Part shown: in pieces, positions 18,210 through 26,347 of the stretch
Position numbering within the stretch: position 1 is the stretch's first letter
Layout of the letters: the number at the start of each line of letters is the position of its first letter
Assembly (NCBI GenBank): GCA_015490995.1
Contig: WFWT01000130.1
Span: 1-53,268, forward strand
Length of the DNA stretch: 53,268 nt
Origin: Anaerolineae bacterium
GTDB taxonomy: Bacteria > Chloroflexota > Anaerolineae > JAADDB01
Direction: 5' to 3'
Program-made: the position numbers and the translations under genes
The notes under the pieces: generated by a model
What the model was told of the DNA's origin: nothing
Seen by the model: the letters and a program-made list of their open reading frames with translations, nothing else
The model's database searches: none

Positions 18210-18488
18210 GAGAGACTCCTAATTTCCCACGCCTTTGACGACCGCCGTCTCATGTTCCCGATTATAAACCAGTTGGGTAATGGGCTCAAGCCCCTGTGCG
18301 CTGCCCGCGGGGTGTGGGTTGTTCGTGGTCGGAGAGGGTGTCGCGCGTGGATGCCGGTAACCACGGAGAAGAATGCTGGTCAGCCGCTAGGTAGGTCCAT
18401 GCTTCGGCCTCCCAGTATATCGGCCAGCGGACCACCATCTGGCGGACGTTCACCGTGTTCCAGGTCTGGAGGAGGGGCTTGGGCTGGA
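18210..18488 (-). other. Intergenic region between mltG and the glycerophosphodiesterase gene
   Basis: The 279 bases contain the promoter at 18261-18289. The rest has no recognised element. One open frame on the minus strand (ATG at 18438, stop ending at 18286, 50 residues, Trp-rich) has no ribosome-binding site and its stop overlaps the -35 box, so it is not called as a gene. Confidence 0.5.
18261..18289 (-). promoter_or_regulatory. Sigma-70-type promoter of the glycerophosphodiesterase gene
   Basis: On the minus strand TTGAGC (18284-18289) and a perfect TATAAT (18261-18266) are 17 bases apart. The predicted start is about 45 bases before the ATG at 18209. Confidence 0.7.
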
Positions 18489-19787
18489 TTAGCGTCCCTG
18501 GTAGATCTCGATGTTGCGTTCGTGCTCCGCCAGGGTAACCGCGAACACGTGGCCACCATCCCCGCGGGCGACGAAGAAACAGTATTGGGTTTCTGCCGGG
18601 TATACGGCCGCCTGAATGGCACTCAGGGCCGGGTTGGCAATGGGCCCTGGGGGCAGACCAGGGTACAGGTAGGTGTTGTACGGGCTTTGGATCTGTCGGT
18701 ACACATCGATGCTGGGCGGTTTCCACCACCATTCCCCAGGGCGACCCATCGCGTACTGCACGGTTGGGTCGGCCTGCAAGTACGTCCCTGCTTCCGGACA
18801 CCGGCCTTCCAACCGGTTCCAATAGACGCTGGCCACGAGTGGTCGCTCGTCCGCCAAGGGCGTCTCGCGTTCGATAATGGAGGCCAGGGTGACGATCTGG
18901 TGTAAGGTGTACCCGCGTGCGGCCGCATCTTCCCGCCATTGAAGGGGAACGCGCTCATCAAATGTGCGCAGCATGATCGCGATGATGGTTTCTGGATCCG
19001 AGCCTACGGCGACCCGGTACGTTTCGGGGAAGAGGTACCCTTCCAGGGAGCTACCCGGAGGGAGGGCCTGTAGAAAGGCGAACTGGCTGCGCAGTTCAGG
19101 GCTGAGGGCTTCGGGGGCGCGAGCTAAGGCCAGGAATTCTTGGGGATCGACGACCCCCTGTTCCGCAAGGTAGTCCGCGATCTCCTCGATGCGCCATCCC
19201 TCTTGGATGGTGATCACAATCTCCCGGGCACGGGCCTGTTGTAGTGCCCGCGCGATTTCGGGCATGGTCATGTTCCGGCGTAAAGTGAACTCTCCGGCCT
19301 CCAGACGGGTGCTAAGTCCGTAATACCGCAAGTACAGCTCGAACAGTCGAGCATCGGTGATGAGCCCCACCTCCTGCAACCGTTGGGCTATGCTTCGGGC
19401 CGGTTCCCCTCGCTCTACTACGAAGAGCACTGGCTCGTCGGAGGTGGAGGGTGGGGTGTTGATGTCGGCTGCCCGCAGTTGCAGATACCAGCCAATAAGG
19501 GTTTCCTCCAGGGTGTCCGGTGTGAGCCGTTCCAAGGGAGAGGGAGGAGGCACGATCCGGTGGGCGGCGGGAGGCACGGCGGACAGCTGCGCTTCCACTC
19601 GGCTGCGTACGATGATGATGCTGATACCGATGACCATTAACGTTAACCCGAAGACGGCCAACCGTAGCAGACCGATGGGGGTCTGAGGGTGCAGGGCCCG
19701 CAACCACCAGGGGCGAGACGACGTACGTTGGCGCTGTACGGGTACCGGTCGCGGGGGCAAGGTGCCCCGCCGTTTAGCACGTTTCAT
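18489..19787 (-). CDS. mltG: Endolytic transglycosylase MltG (YceG-like)
   Basis: 432-residue MltG, a membrane-bound lytic transglycosylase that cuts nascent peptidoglycan strands. A basic, Pro-rich cytoplasmic tail (about 1-40) precedes one membrane helix (about 42-60). A LysM-like segment follows (VVERGEPARSIAQRLQEVGL). The catalytic domain has SLEGYLFPETY, the active-site Glu306 in LASIIERETP (equivalent to E. coli Glu218), and LQADPTVQYAMG with NTYLYPGLPPGPIANP. The start overlaps the ruvX end by 14 bases. alaS, ruvX and mltG are also neighbours in B. subtilis (alaS, yrrK, yrrL), so this is conserved gene order. Presence of MltG indicates a peptidoglycan wall. Confidence 0.96.
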   Translation of the reverse strand: MKRAKRRGTLPPRPVPVQRQRTSSRPWWLRALHPQTPIGLLRLAVFGLTLMVIGISIIIVRSRVEAQLSAVPPAAHRIVPPPSPLERLTPDTLEETLIGWYLQLRAADINTPPSTSDEPVLFVVERGEPARSIAQRLQEVGLITDARLFELYLRYYGLSTRLEAGEFTLRRNMTMPEIARALQQARAREIVITIQEGWRIEEIADYLAEQGVVDPQEFLALARAPEALSPELRSQFAFLQALPPGSSLEGYLFPETYRVAVGSDPETIIAIMLRTFDERVPLQWREDAAARGYTLHQIVTLASIIERETPLADERPLVASVYWNRLEGRCPEAGTYLQADPTVQYAMGRPGEWWWKPPSIDVYRQIQSPYNTYLYPGLPPGPIANPALSAIQAAVYPAETQYCFFVARGDGGHVFAVTLAEHERNIEIYQGR

Positions 19788-20265
19788 GATGGTTCTCTCC
19801 TACCCCACCGGGTGGGAATTGCGTCTCCGACGGTTGTGATGCGCGTTGGGCTTCCAGGAACTCCTGGAGGATTACGGCCGCCGCGTGCGCGTCAACGGCC
19901 TCAACACGACGGCGTCGGCCCGCCTCTCGCAAGCGGGCCTCGGCTTCTTCGGTGGACAGGCTTTCATCCCATTCCAAGACCGGCAGGTCTGTGCGATCCC
20001 GTAAGCGGGCCACAAATCGCAGAACCTTTTGGGTTTGAGCTGAGGGGGTGCCGTCCAGGTAGTAAGGTACCCCTACCACAATGCCTTCTACCCCCTCACG
20101 TCGAGCCAGGTCCAGTATCCGTTCGATGTCCTCCTGCCAGCGGGTGTGGTGAATAATGGTCAGGGGCGTGGCGATCACGCCCAGGGGGTCGCTCACTGCG
20201 ACGCCGATGCGTTTTTCTCCCACGTCCAGACCAAGCCATCTGCCTGGACGAAACCGCCGACTCAT
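19774..20265 (-). CDS. ruvX: RuvX/YqgF putative Holliday junction resolvase / pre-16S rRNA nuclease
   Basis: 163-residue YqgF/RuvX protein with an RNase H-like fold. Visible signatures are LGLDVGEKRIGVAVSDPLG (first catalytic Asp14), GIVVGVPYYLDGTPSAQT, LEWDESLSTEEAEARL and DAHAAAVILQEFL with the last conserved Asp. The family has been linked to Holliday junction cleavage and to 16S rRNA 5' processing; the sequence alone does not choose between them. The C-terminal 20 residues are a non-conserved tail. ATG overlaps the upstream stop as ATGA, and the downstream mltG overlaps by 14 bases, so translation is coupled through the cluster. Confidence 0.95.
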   Translation of the reverse strand: MSRRFRPGRWLGLDVGEKRIGVAVSDPLGVIATPLTIIHHTRWQEDIERILDLARREGVEGIVVGVPYYLDGTPSAQTQKVLRFVARLRDRTDLPVLEWDESLSTEEAEARLREAGRRRRVEAVDAHAAAVILQEFLEAQRASQPSETQFPPGGVGENHHETC

Positions 20266-21896
20266 GGTTCTCCCTCACGCAGCGCGCCTTCCAGGTCCAC
20301 AGTAACCAGGATACGGCCTGGCTGAACCGGCATGCGTTCCCGCCAGGCACTGGGAATCCACTCTTGGCGGATAAGCCAGTCGGGCCCGAGGTAAAACGCA
20401 GGGGGCGACGCCAGTCGCCAGCGTGTTTGCAGGATAACCGCGGCCTCCTCTACCGGTTTGCCGGCAATGGCGCTACGGACTTCGTCCTCATTGATGTCCA
20501 GCACGTAGGTGCCCTGGGCGCGCACGGCAAAATAGACAGTTTGAGTAGTGGGATCCCACGCGGTGACCGGCCCCACCTCGACCTGGGTGCTGTCCCGTAC
20601 CAGCCGACCGGCCGGAGGCAAGGACTGACGCAATGCCCGCAGGGCCAATTCACGAGCTGCAGAGCCGTCCACTGCCAGCGCGCGTACCAGTAGGCGAAGA
20701 CGGACCCCTACGTTTTCCGCTTCTTCCCCTGCAAACCGATCATAGGTCTCCGCCATCACGAAAGTTTGAATGGTCTGACGGGGGATGAATTCCCCCTGGC
20801 GTTGTTTGCGGGTCAGTTCTTCAATGGCCCGTTGGGTGAGCAGGCGTAATGCTTCCCGCCGGGCGACGTCCTTGTCCCGGGCGGTGACAACGGGCACTTC
20901 CTTGACGCCGCCCCCGGTGGTAGGCTCGGGGTTGGTTACGGCCACCTGTAAGGCCAACGGACCGACCACCTGGCTAATGGTAAATGCCCGAACGTTTCCA
21001 CTGGGGCCTGGCTCTACGGCTTCAATGGGCACTTCCACCCGTGCGCCCCGCCGGGGAGGAAGGACCGCTTCTTCGGTGGTGCGGAACTCAATGGCTTGCG
21101 CCGTTGCGGTGCGCACCCGTGTGTTCGGTGGGATGCGCACTTCTTGGTCTACCCGGTTCGTGAAGATAACCGTACCGGTAGCTCGTTCGCTGGGGCTGAG
21201 ACGACGTCCGGTGGCAGGTGCGTAGACGGTGTCTTCAACCAGGGCTTCGATGTAGCGTGCCGGCACGACGCGCAGGCCAAGTTCCGGTTCTTCCACGCCC
21301 GGATGGGCCGTGAAGTTCAGGGCCACTTGTACCCTTTCCGGCGCGGGAGTAATCCATACGCTGGCCCACGGCGCAAGGAGGAGAATGGTCCCCGCGGCCA
21401 AAGTGATAATGCCGCCGACCAGGACCAGCACCAGGAAGGCGTGAAACCAGCCAAGCCATGAGGTGGAAACGTGCAGCGCGCTGCCCGCGCGCGGTCTTGG
21501 TGGTCGGGGCAAACTGCCTCGCCGAGGCAGGGGGACGACCGCATGGGCCGCGGCGTAGACCAGGGCAGGTGCCAAGGGGCGGTGGGAGCGGCGCCGTGCC
21601 GGGATATACCACCAGGGAAACCATCGGGCTCGCCACACGCTGCCGAAGGTGGGCAGGCCTGCCATTCGTGCCGCAGCGACCACCGCGGGATCATGGGTGA
21701 CCAGGGCCACGCGTTTGTCCTGGTCCAGGGCGGCCGTCCGCAACGCTCGCAGGCGCGGAGCGCTCCGTAACACCTGGTGGCGCCTGGGCACGACAAAAAC
21801 AACCCGGCGCCCCGGAGCCTGACTCAGCTTCTCCAGGATGCCGGGCCAGGTGTCGGTCAAGCTCAGCGCAATCACGGTGGTGGTAAACCAGTTCAT
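20262..21896 (-). CDS. Membrane-anchored baseplate-J-like domain protein
   Basis: 544-residue protein. The N-terminal 130 residues are predicted cytoplasmic and include RRVVFVVPRR and VALVTHDPAVVAAARMAG, reminiscent of a small nucleotide-binding-like fold, then a basic Pro/Arg-rich stretch. One strong membrane helix covers about residues 153-178. The outer part matches the baseplate J/gp47 family: ATGTVIFTN, VRIPPNTRV, FRTTEEAVLPP, EPGPSGNV and NPEPTTGGGVKEVPV followed by a helical RDKDVARREALRLL segment. No phage genes are nearby, so this is a chromosomal envelope protein using that domain. It lies 22 bases after alaS and overlaps ruvX by ATGA. Its function is unknown; context suggests a link to wall synthesis. 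Confidence 0.8.
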   Translation of the reverse strand: MNWFTTTVIALSLTDTWPGILEKLSQAPGRRVVFVVPRRHQVLRSAPRLRALRTAALDQDKRVALVTHDPAVVAAARMAGLPTFGSVWRARWFPWWYIPARRRSHRPLAPALVYAAAHAVVPLPRRGSLPRPPRPRAGSALHVSTSWLGWFHAFLVLVLVGGIITLAAGTILLLAPWASVWITPAPERVQVALNFTAHPGVEEPELGLRVVPARYIEALVEDTVYAPATGRRLSPSERATGTVIFTNRVDQEVRIPPNTRVRTATAQAIEFRTTEEAVLPPRRGARVEVPIEAVEPGPSGNVRAFTISQVVGPLALQVAVTNPEPTTGGGVKEVPVVTARDKDVARREALRLLTQRAIEELTRKQRQGEFIPRQTIQTFVMAETYDRFAGEEAENVGVRLRLLVRALAVDGSAARELALRALRQSLPPAGRLVRDSTQVEVGPVTAWDPTTQTVYFAVRAQGTYVLDINEDEVRSAIAGKPVEEAAVILQTRWRLASPPAFYLGPDWLIRQEWIPSAWRERMPVQPGRILVTVDLEGALREGEP

Positions 21897-21918
21897 CGGC
21901 TTTCCTAAGGGGATGGAC

Positions 21919-24645
21919 TTATCCGGTCTCCGCCTGACGGCGTACCAGTTCCGGTACGGTGGCGAGGGCCACGTCCAGTTTGCTCGCGTCCTTGCCCCCG
22001 GCCTGTGCTAAAGTGGGCCGGCCACCTCCGCCTCCACCTACAACCTGGGCCACCTCTCGTACCAGCCGTCCTGCGTTCAGACCACGTTCCGCCAGGTCTT
22101 GTGTGACCGCCGCGATGAACAGCGGCCGTCCATTGCGCACCGTGCCGAGCACCACGACCCCGCTGCGCAGCCGGTCCCGAATCCAATCCGTCATGCGACG
22201 CATCAAATCTGGGTCGTCGGTGCTCACCCGGGCGGCGACAACGGGGACACCGTCCACCAGCTGGGCTTGTTCTGCTAGGCGCCATGCTTCGTGTTTGGCC
22301 TGTTCTTCCCGCAAGGCCTGAAGTTCCTTTTCCAGGCTGGAAAGTTCTCCCAGGAGCTGGCGCACGCGCGTTTCCACCTGCTCAGGGGGCACGCGCAGCA
22401 GCGCGGCCAGGCGATCCAGCTCGTTCAGGCGGGCGGTGATGAGGTGTGCCGCTTCTTCGCCGGTGACGGCTTCAATACGCCGGGCGCCGGACCCCACGCT
22501 TCCCTCCGCGACAATGCGGAAGAAGCCGATCTGTCCGGTGTGATGTACATGGGTGCCGCCACACAGCTCACGGCTGTATGGTTCGGGCTTGGCAATGTTA
22601 ACCACGCGCACGATATCACCGTACTTTTCGTTGAAGAGCGCCATAGCCCCCTTGGCCACCGCTTCCTGGTACGTGGTCCACTCATCCCACACCAGGTCAT
22701 CCCGCATCAAAGCCCGGTTAATGGCATCTTCTATGCGTCGCAGGGTTTCCGGTTCCGGGGGCGTAGTTTCCGTGTAGTCGAAGCGCAGCCGGTCCGGCGC
22801 GACGAGGGAGCCCGCCTGGTGTACGTGTGTGCCCAGGATGCGACGTAGGTAATAGTGCAAAATGTGGGTGGCGGTGTGATTGCGCATGATGTTCCAGCGG
22901 CGGGTGGCGTCCACCCGTGCGACCGCCGTGTCCCCCACGCGGGGATGCCCTTCTGTCACTTTCCCCACGTGAACGATTAGGCCTTCCACCGGACGATGCA
23001 TGGCGGTTACCGTGATGCGCCACGGTTCACCGCCGTTCTTTGGCGTGTGTTCGATCACCCCGGTATCGCTCACTTGACCGCCCGCCTCCACGTAGAAGGG
23101 GGTCTCCCGCAGGATGACGCCCACCTCCTCACCGGGAGCTGCCCTGTCCTGCAAAGTGTGGTCCCGCAGCAGGCCGACCACTTCCGTGTGGGTTTCCAGG
23201 ACGCCGTCGTAAATACGGTGTTTGACTCCCTCTTTAGGCAGACGCCCCTGTTGCACCAAGCGTTCCAGAATGGCCTTGTAACGGGCCGCTTCAGTTTGGT
23301 CCACCTGTTTGAACTGTGCCCGCTCCCGAGAACGGCGGCGCTGTTCTTCCAGTGCCGCTCGGAAGCCTTCCTCGTCGACCAGCATTCCTTCTTCACGGGC
23401 GATGTCGCGGGTCATTTCCAGGGGGAAGCCATGGGTATCGTACAGGCGGAATGCTTCTCGGCCTGGGATGACCTTCTCCCCGCGAGCCTTTAGGTCCGAA
23501 ATGATGCGGGCTAACACACTCAGGCCTGCATCTAAGGTCTGGTAGAAACGTTCTTCCTCGGCGGTTAGGGTTCGGGTGATGAACTCCCTGCGTTCGACAA
23601 TCTCCGGGTATGCGCTGCCCATAATATCAATGACCTTATGCGCCACTTGAGCCAGGAAGGGTTCGGTAAAGCCGATCTTCCTGCCAAAACGGGCAGCACG
23701 TCGAATGATCATGCGCAGGACGTATCCCCGTCCTTCGTTGCTGGGAATGACACCGTCTCCGATGAGAAAGGTTGCGGCCCGTCCATGGTCCGCGATGACC
23801 CGATATCCCACATAGTGGCGTGCTCGCGTGGCCTCGTCATGACCTAACAGCTGCTGTACGTAATCCATAATGTCCACAAAAATGTCGGTGTCATAGTTGG
23901 AAGGCACTTGCTGAAGCACCGACGCGATGCGTTCCAACCCCATGCCGGTATCCACACCGGGTTGGGGCAGCGGCTCGCGGCGTCCGTCGGCATACTGATT
24001 GAACTGCATGAACACCAGGTTCCAAATCTCCAGCCAGCGAGCACACCCGTTGTCCAATGCTACGGAGCAATTAGGATCCCCGCACGTGCAGGCCTCCGGC
24101 CCCCAATCGTAGTGAATCTCACTGGTCGGCCCACAGGGTCCGGTATCGCCCATCGCCCAGAAGTTGGTGGCTTCTCCCATGCGATGAATGCGTTCCGGGG
24201 GAAGGCCAATCTCTTCTTGCCATATTCGATAAGCCTCATCATCGTCGGTAAACACGGTAGCGTGCAGTCGCTCGCGCGGGATGTCCCACACCTGGGTGAG
24301 CAATTCCCACGCGTAATGGATGGCTTCGCGCTTAAAATAATCGCCAAAGGAGAAGTTCCCCAACATTTCAAAAAAGGTGTGGTGTCGTGGGGATGGGCCT
24401 ACGTTCTCCAGGTCGTTGTGTTTGCCGCTGACGCGCATGCACTTTTGGCAGGAAGCCGCCCGCGTGTAGGGGCGCTTCTCCACGCCCAGGAACACGTCCT
24501 TGAATTGCACCATGCCGGCATTGGTGAAGAGAAGCGTCGGGTCGTTGGCCGGCACCAGGGATGAGCTGGGCACAATGGTGTGTCCCTTGCTTTCAAAGAA
24601 CTTCAGGAACGAGGTGCGAATCTCTTTAGACGTTAACCGCTTCAT
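21919..24645 (-). CDS. alaS: Alanine--tRNA ligase
   Basis: 908-residue alanyl-tRNA synthetase, charging tRNA-Ala. The aminoacylation domain begins MKRLTSKEIRTSFLKFFESKGH and has FTNAGMVQFKDVFLG and HHTFFEMLGNFSFGDYFK. The editing domain carries the zinc-binding HTATH and CGGTHVHHTGQIGFF motifs. The C-terminal DHHA1 module ends with VVGGGGGGRPTLAQAGGKD. Length and order are complete. AGAAGGAGG stands before the ATG and a good promoter lies about 57 bases upstream. It is the first gene of the alaS, baseplate-J-like, ruvX, mltG unit. Confidence 0.99.
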   Translation of the reverse strand: MKRLTSKEIRTSFLKFFESKGHTIVPSSSLVPANDPTLLFTNAGMVQFKDVFLGVEKRPYTRAASCQKCMRVSGKHNDLENVGPSPRHHTFFEMLGNFSFGDYFKREAIHYAWELLTQVWDIPRERLHATVFTDDDEAYRIWQEEIGLPPERIHRMGEATNFWAMGDTGPCGPTSEIHYDWGPEACTCGDPNCSVALDNGCARWLEIWNLVFMQFNQYADGRREPLPQPGVDTGMGLERIASVLQQVPSNYDTDIFVDIMDYVQQLLGHDEATRARHYVGYRVIADHGRAATFLIGDGVIPSNEGRGYVLRMIIRRAARFGRKIGFTEPFLAQVAHKVIDIMGSAYPEIVERREFITRTLTAEEERFYQTLDAGLSVLARIISDLKARGEKVIPGREAFRLYDTHGFPLEMTRDIAREEGMLVDEEGFRAALEEQRRRSRERAQFKQVDQTEAARYKAILERLVQQGRLPKEGVKHRIYDGVLETHTEVVGLLRDHTLQDRAAPGEEVGVILRETPFYVEAGGQVSDTGVIEHTPKNGGEPWRITVTAMHRPVEGLIVHVGKVTEGHPRVGDTAVARVDATRRWNIMRNHTATHILHYYLRRILGTHVHQAGSLVAPDRLRFDYTETTPPEPETLRRIEDAINRALMRDDLVWDEWTTYQEAVAKGAMALFNEKYGDIVRVVNIAKPEPYSRELCGGTHVHHTGQIGFFRIVAEGSVGSGARRIEAVTGEEAAHLITARLNELDRLAALLRVPPEQVETRVRQLLGELSSLEKELQALREEQAKHEAWRLAEQAQLVDGVPVVAARVSTDDPDLMRRMTDWIRDRLRSGVVVLGTVRNGRPLFIAAVTQDLAERGLNAGRLVREVAQVVGGGGGGRPTLAQAGGKDASKLDVALATVPELVRRQAETG

Positions 24646-24701
24646 GGTCCTCCTTCTCCTGCGCCTGCACGCGCGGTATCCTAACGGTTATGGATGATGT
24701 G

Positions 24702-24731
24702 ATTTTACCCCTGGGGCGGGAGGGGCGTCAA
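24702..24731 (-). promoter_or_regulatory. Promoter of the alaS operon
   Basis: On the minus strand TTGACG (24726-24731, 5/6) and TAAAAT (24702-24707, 5/6) with an 18-base GC-rich spacer. It points at alaS. No T-box leader is visible, as only about 50 bases separate the likely start of transcription from the ATG. Confidence 0.7.
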
Positions 24732-24789
24732 AGGCAACCGGGACCACATGTGGACAAGGGCTGTGTATGAGCTATTTTGCGGGTACCGT

Positions 24790-24818
24790 TTGTGTGTCCA
24801 GTGGAGTGCCCCTATGAT
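24790..24818 (+). promoter_or_regulatory. Promoter of trmB
   Basis: TTGTGT (24790-24795) and TATGAT (24813-24818) lie 17 bases apart and face trmB, divergent from the alaS promoter. Confidence 0.5.
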
Positions 24819-24894
24819 ACCCGTGAGAACGGAGAGGGATCGTCGTGTGAATTAGGGAGTGCGTGGGACGATCACGTTGAGGATGGGAGCAGTC

Positions 24895-25680
24895 ATGGCG
24901 CGAGAGTTACGGCGAGGACGAGGCGTCCTCGAGGTGGATGAAGCCCGCTTGCGTGAGGTGTGGGAAAAGCAGCCCGCGGGCAAAGGGCTGATCGGGGGAG
25001 ATCCTCGTCGACGACCCCATTGGGTGCATCCTATTCCGCCTGAACCGGCCCCCTGGTTCCGGTTGGGCCAGTCCTCGGAGGAACATCGGGAACGGTTGGT
25101 GCGCTTCCTCACCACGGCGCCGGCGGAGATCGAGATCGGCGCGGGCAGCGGCCATTTTATCGTGGACTGGGCCGAAAAGCACCCAGATCGGCACTTCCTG
25201 GCCATCGAGGTGCGATGGAAGTTCGCCAACAAGATTTATAAGAAGCTCACCCGTCGTGGCCTGACCAACCTGTGGGTAAGCGACAACGATGCCCGAGTCT
25301 TGATTCCGGAGGTCGTCCCCGATGAAAGCATCGATGTCTTTCACATCCTGATGCCCGATCCCTGGTGGCGGCCCAAGCACCAGGCCAAGCGCATTTTCAG
25401 CCCCTGGTTTGTGGACGTCTTGGCCCGCAAGCTGAAGCCGGGGGGCATTCTCCGAGTAGAGACGGACGTGGAGAACTACCCCCAATTTGTGGAAACCCTG
25501 GTGACAGCGCATCCCTTGTTTGAGTCGCATGATCCGGAGCTGGAGGCGTTGTTCTCGGACGCGACGTTAACCTTGCGACAGCAATGGTGCGTAGAACACG
25601 GGGTACCCATTTACAAGCGCTTTTTCCGCCGTCGGGAAACTTCTATACTTAACGATGTGCCTACCGGTGCTCGGGTGTGA
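24895..25680 (+). CDS. trmB: tRNA (guanine-N7-)-methyltransferase TrmB
   Basis: 261-residue class I SAM methyltransferase that makes m7G46 in tRNA. SAM-binding motif I is EIGAGSGHFI, preceded by the family's basic/Pro-rich N-terminus. HFLAIEVRWKFANKIYKKL and DVFHILMPDPWWRPKHQAKRIF follow; the last corresponds to the TrmB hallmark DPWPKxxHxKRR in a slightly altered form (Trp-Trp-Arg in place of Trp-Pro-Lys). The C-terminal LKPGGILRVETDVENY is typical. An upstream GTG at 24859 is open, but the ATG at 24895 has gggag at proper spacing. It is convergent with the VOC gene, four bases apart. Confidence 0.92.
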   Translation: MARELRRGRGVLEVDEARLREVWEKQPAGKGLIGGDPRRRPHWVHPIPPEPAPWFRLGQSSEEHRERLVRFLTTAPAEIEIGAGSGHFIVDWAEKHPDRHFLAIEVRWKFANKIYKKLTRRGLTNLWVSDNDARVLIPEVVPDESIDVFHILMPDPWWRPKHQAKRIFSPWFVDVLARKLKPGGILRVETDVENYPQFVETLVTAHPLFESHDPELEALFSDATLTLRQQWCVEHGVPIYKRFFRRRETSILNDVPTGARV

Positions 25681-25684
25681 TACG

Positions 25685-26083
25685 TCATTCGGAAAAGCCC
25701 CATAGGGAAGGGGTCGCCAGTTCTACACTGTTACCGGCGGGGTCGCGAACGTAAAGGGAGCGCGCGCCGTTAGGCCAAACGATTTCCGCTTCGATGGGAA
25801 TGCCGTGAGCTTGCAGGTGGGCTTTCCACGCGGCCAGTGTATCGGTAGGGACCGCGAAGGCCACATGACCCGGCCCCTGTGCCCCGTGGGGCGGCACGTC
25901 ACTGGCTTTGTGGGTCTCTTGAGGGTTGAAGATCAACACCATACCCGGGCCACACCGGAAGAACAGGTGTCGGTTGCCTTCTCGTTTCAACAGGGAAAGG
26001 CCCAAGATATCCCGATAGAAGTGACATGCCGCGTCCAGGTCATCCACATAGAGGCACGTTTCCAGCACCCGTTGTATCACCAT
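25685..26083 (-). CDS. VOC (glyoxalase/bleomycin-resistance) family protein
   Basis: 132-residue vicinal-oxygen-chelate fold protein. Two beta-alpha-beta-beta-beta modules are visible: RVLETCLYVDDLDAACHFYRDILGLSLL with LFFRCGPGMVLIF, then GPGHVAFAVPTDTLAAWKAHL with SLYVRDPAGNSVELATP. Likely metal ligands are Glu8, the His of GHVAF and the Glu of NSVEL. The substrate cannot be told; the family covers glyoxalases, dioxygenases and thiol transferases. The open frame runs 42 codons further upstream, but the ATG at 26083 has GGAGGAGCC directly before it and matches the family's short N-terminus. Confidence 0.87.
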   Translation of the reverse strand: MVIQRVLETCLYVDDLDAACHFYRDILGLSLLKREGNRHLFFRCGPGMVLIFNPQETHKASDVPPHGAQGPGHVAFAVPTDTLAAWKAHLQAHGIPIEAEIVWPNGARSLYVRDPAGNSVELATPSLWGFSE

Positions 26084-26277
26084 GGCTCCTCCGGGCGCGA
26101 GACGAACATCCGTACAGCTGCTGTCGGACATTGCTCGGCCTTCCGTGTAGAAAAGCGTCCTTTTGCGCGATTTGGGAGATTTGAAAACGTGACGGGCGAT
26201 TTGCAACAAGCATAGCGAAAGAGGTGCAGATGTTCAAGTTCGCCGAAGGTGTTCAGGAGGCGACGAGCAACGGGCAA

Positions 26278-26306
26278 TTGCGCAGGTGCCCAGATTACGT
26301 TAAAAT
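26278..26306 (+). promoter_or_regulatory. Promoter of the propeller-NUDIX-rrf2 operon
   Basis: TTGCGC (26278-26283) and TAAAAT (26301-26306) with a 17-base spacer. The likely start of transcription near 26313 is downstream of the earliest open-frame start, which supports the ATG at 26348. Confidence 0.55.
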
Positions 26307-26347
26307 ACCACCAGGAAGGTCGTAAAGTGCAGACTGGGGAGCGCGCC

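Noticed and set aside
18286-18438. 50-residue Trp-rich open frame on the minus strand between mltG and the glycerophosphodiesterase gene
   Set aside because: No ribosome-binding site, its stop overlaps the -35 box of the next gene, and the same frame continues as a shadow inside mltG.
17439-18905. 488-codon plus-strand frame across the GDPD and mltG genes
   Set aside because: It runs antisense over two recognised genes and across the promoter between them; composition is that of a shadow frame.
20262-21896. Prophage remnant, because of the baseplate-J domain
   Set aside because: No tail, capsid, integrase or lysis genes nearby; the gene is coupled to housekeeping genes and has a membrane anchor.
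24646-24701. T-box leader upstream of alaS
   Set aside because: Too short from the likely transcription start to the ATG and no T-box sequence or specifier stem seen.
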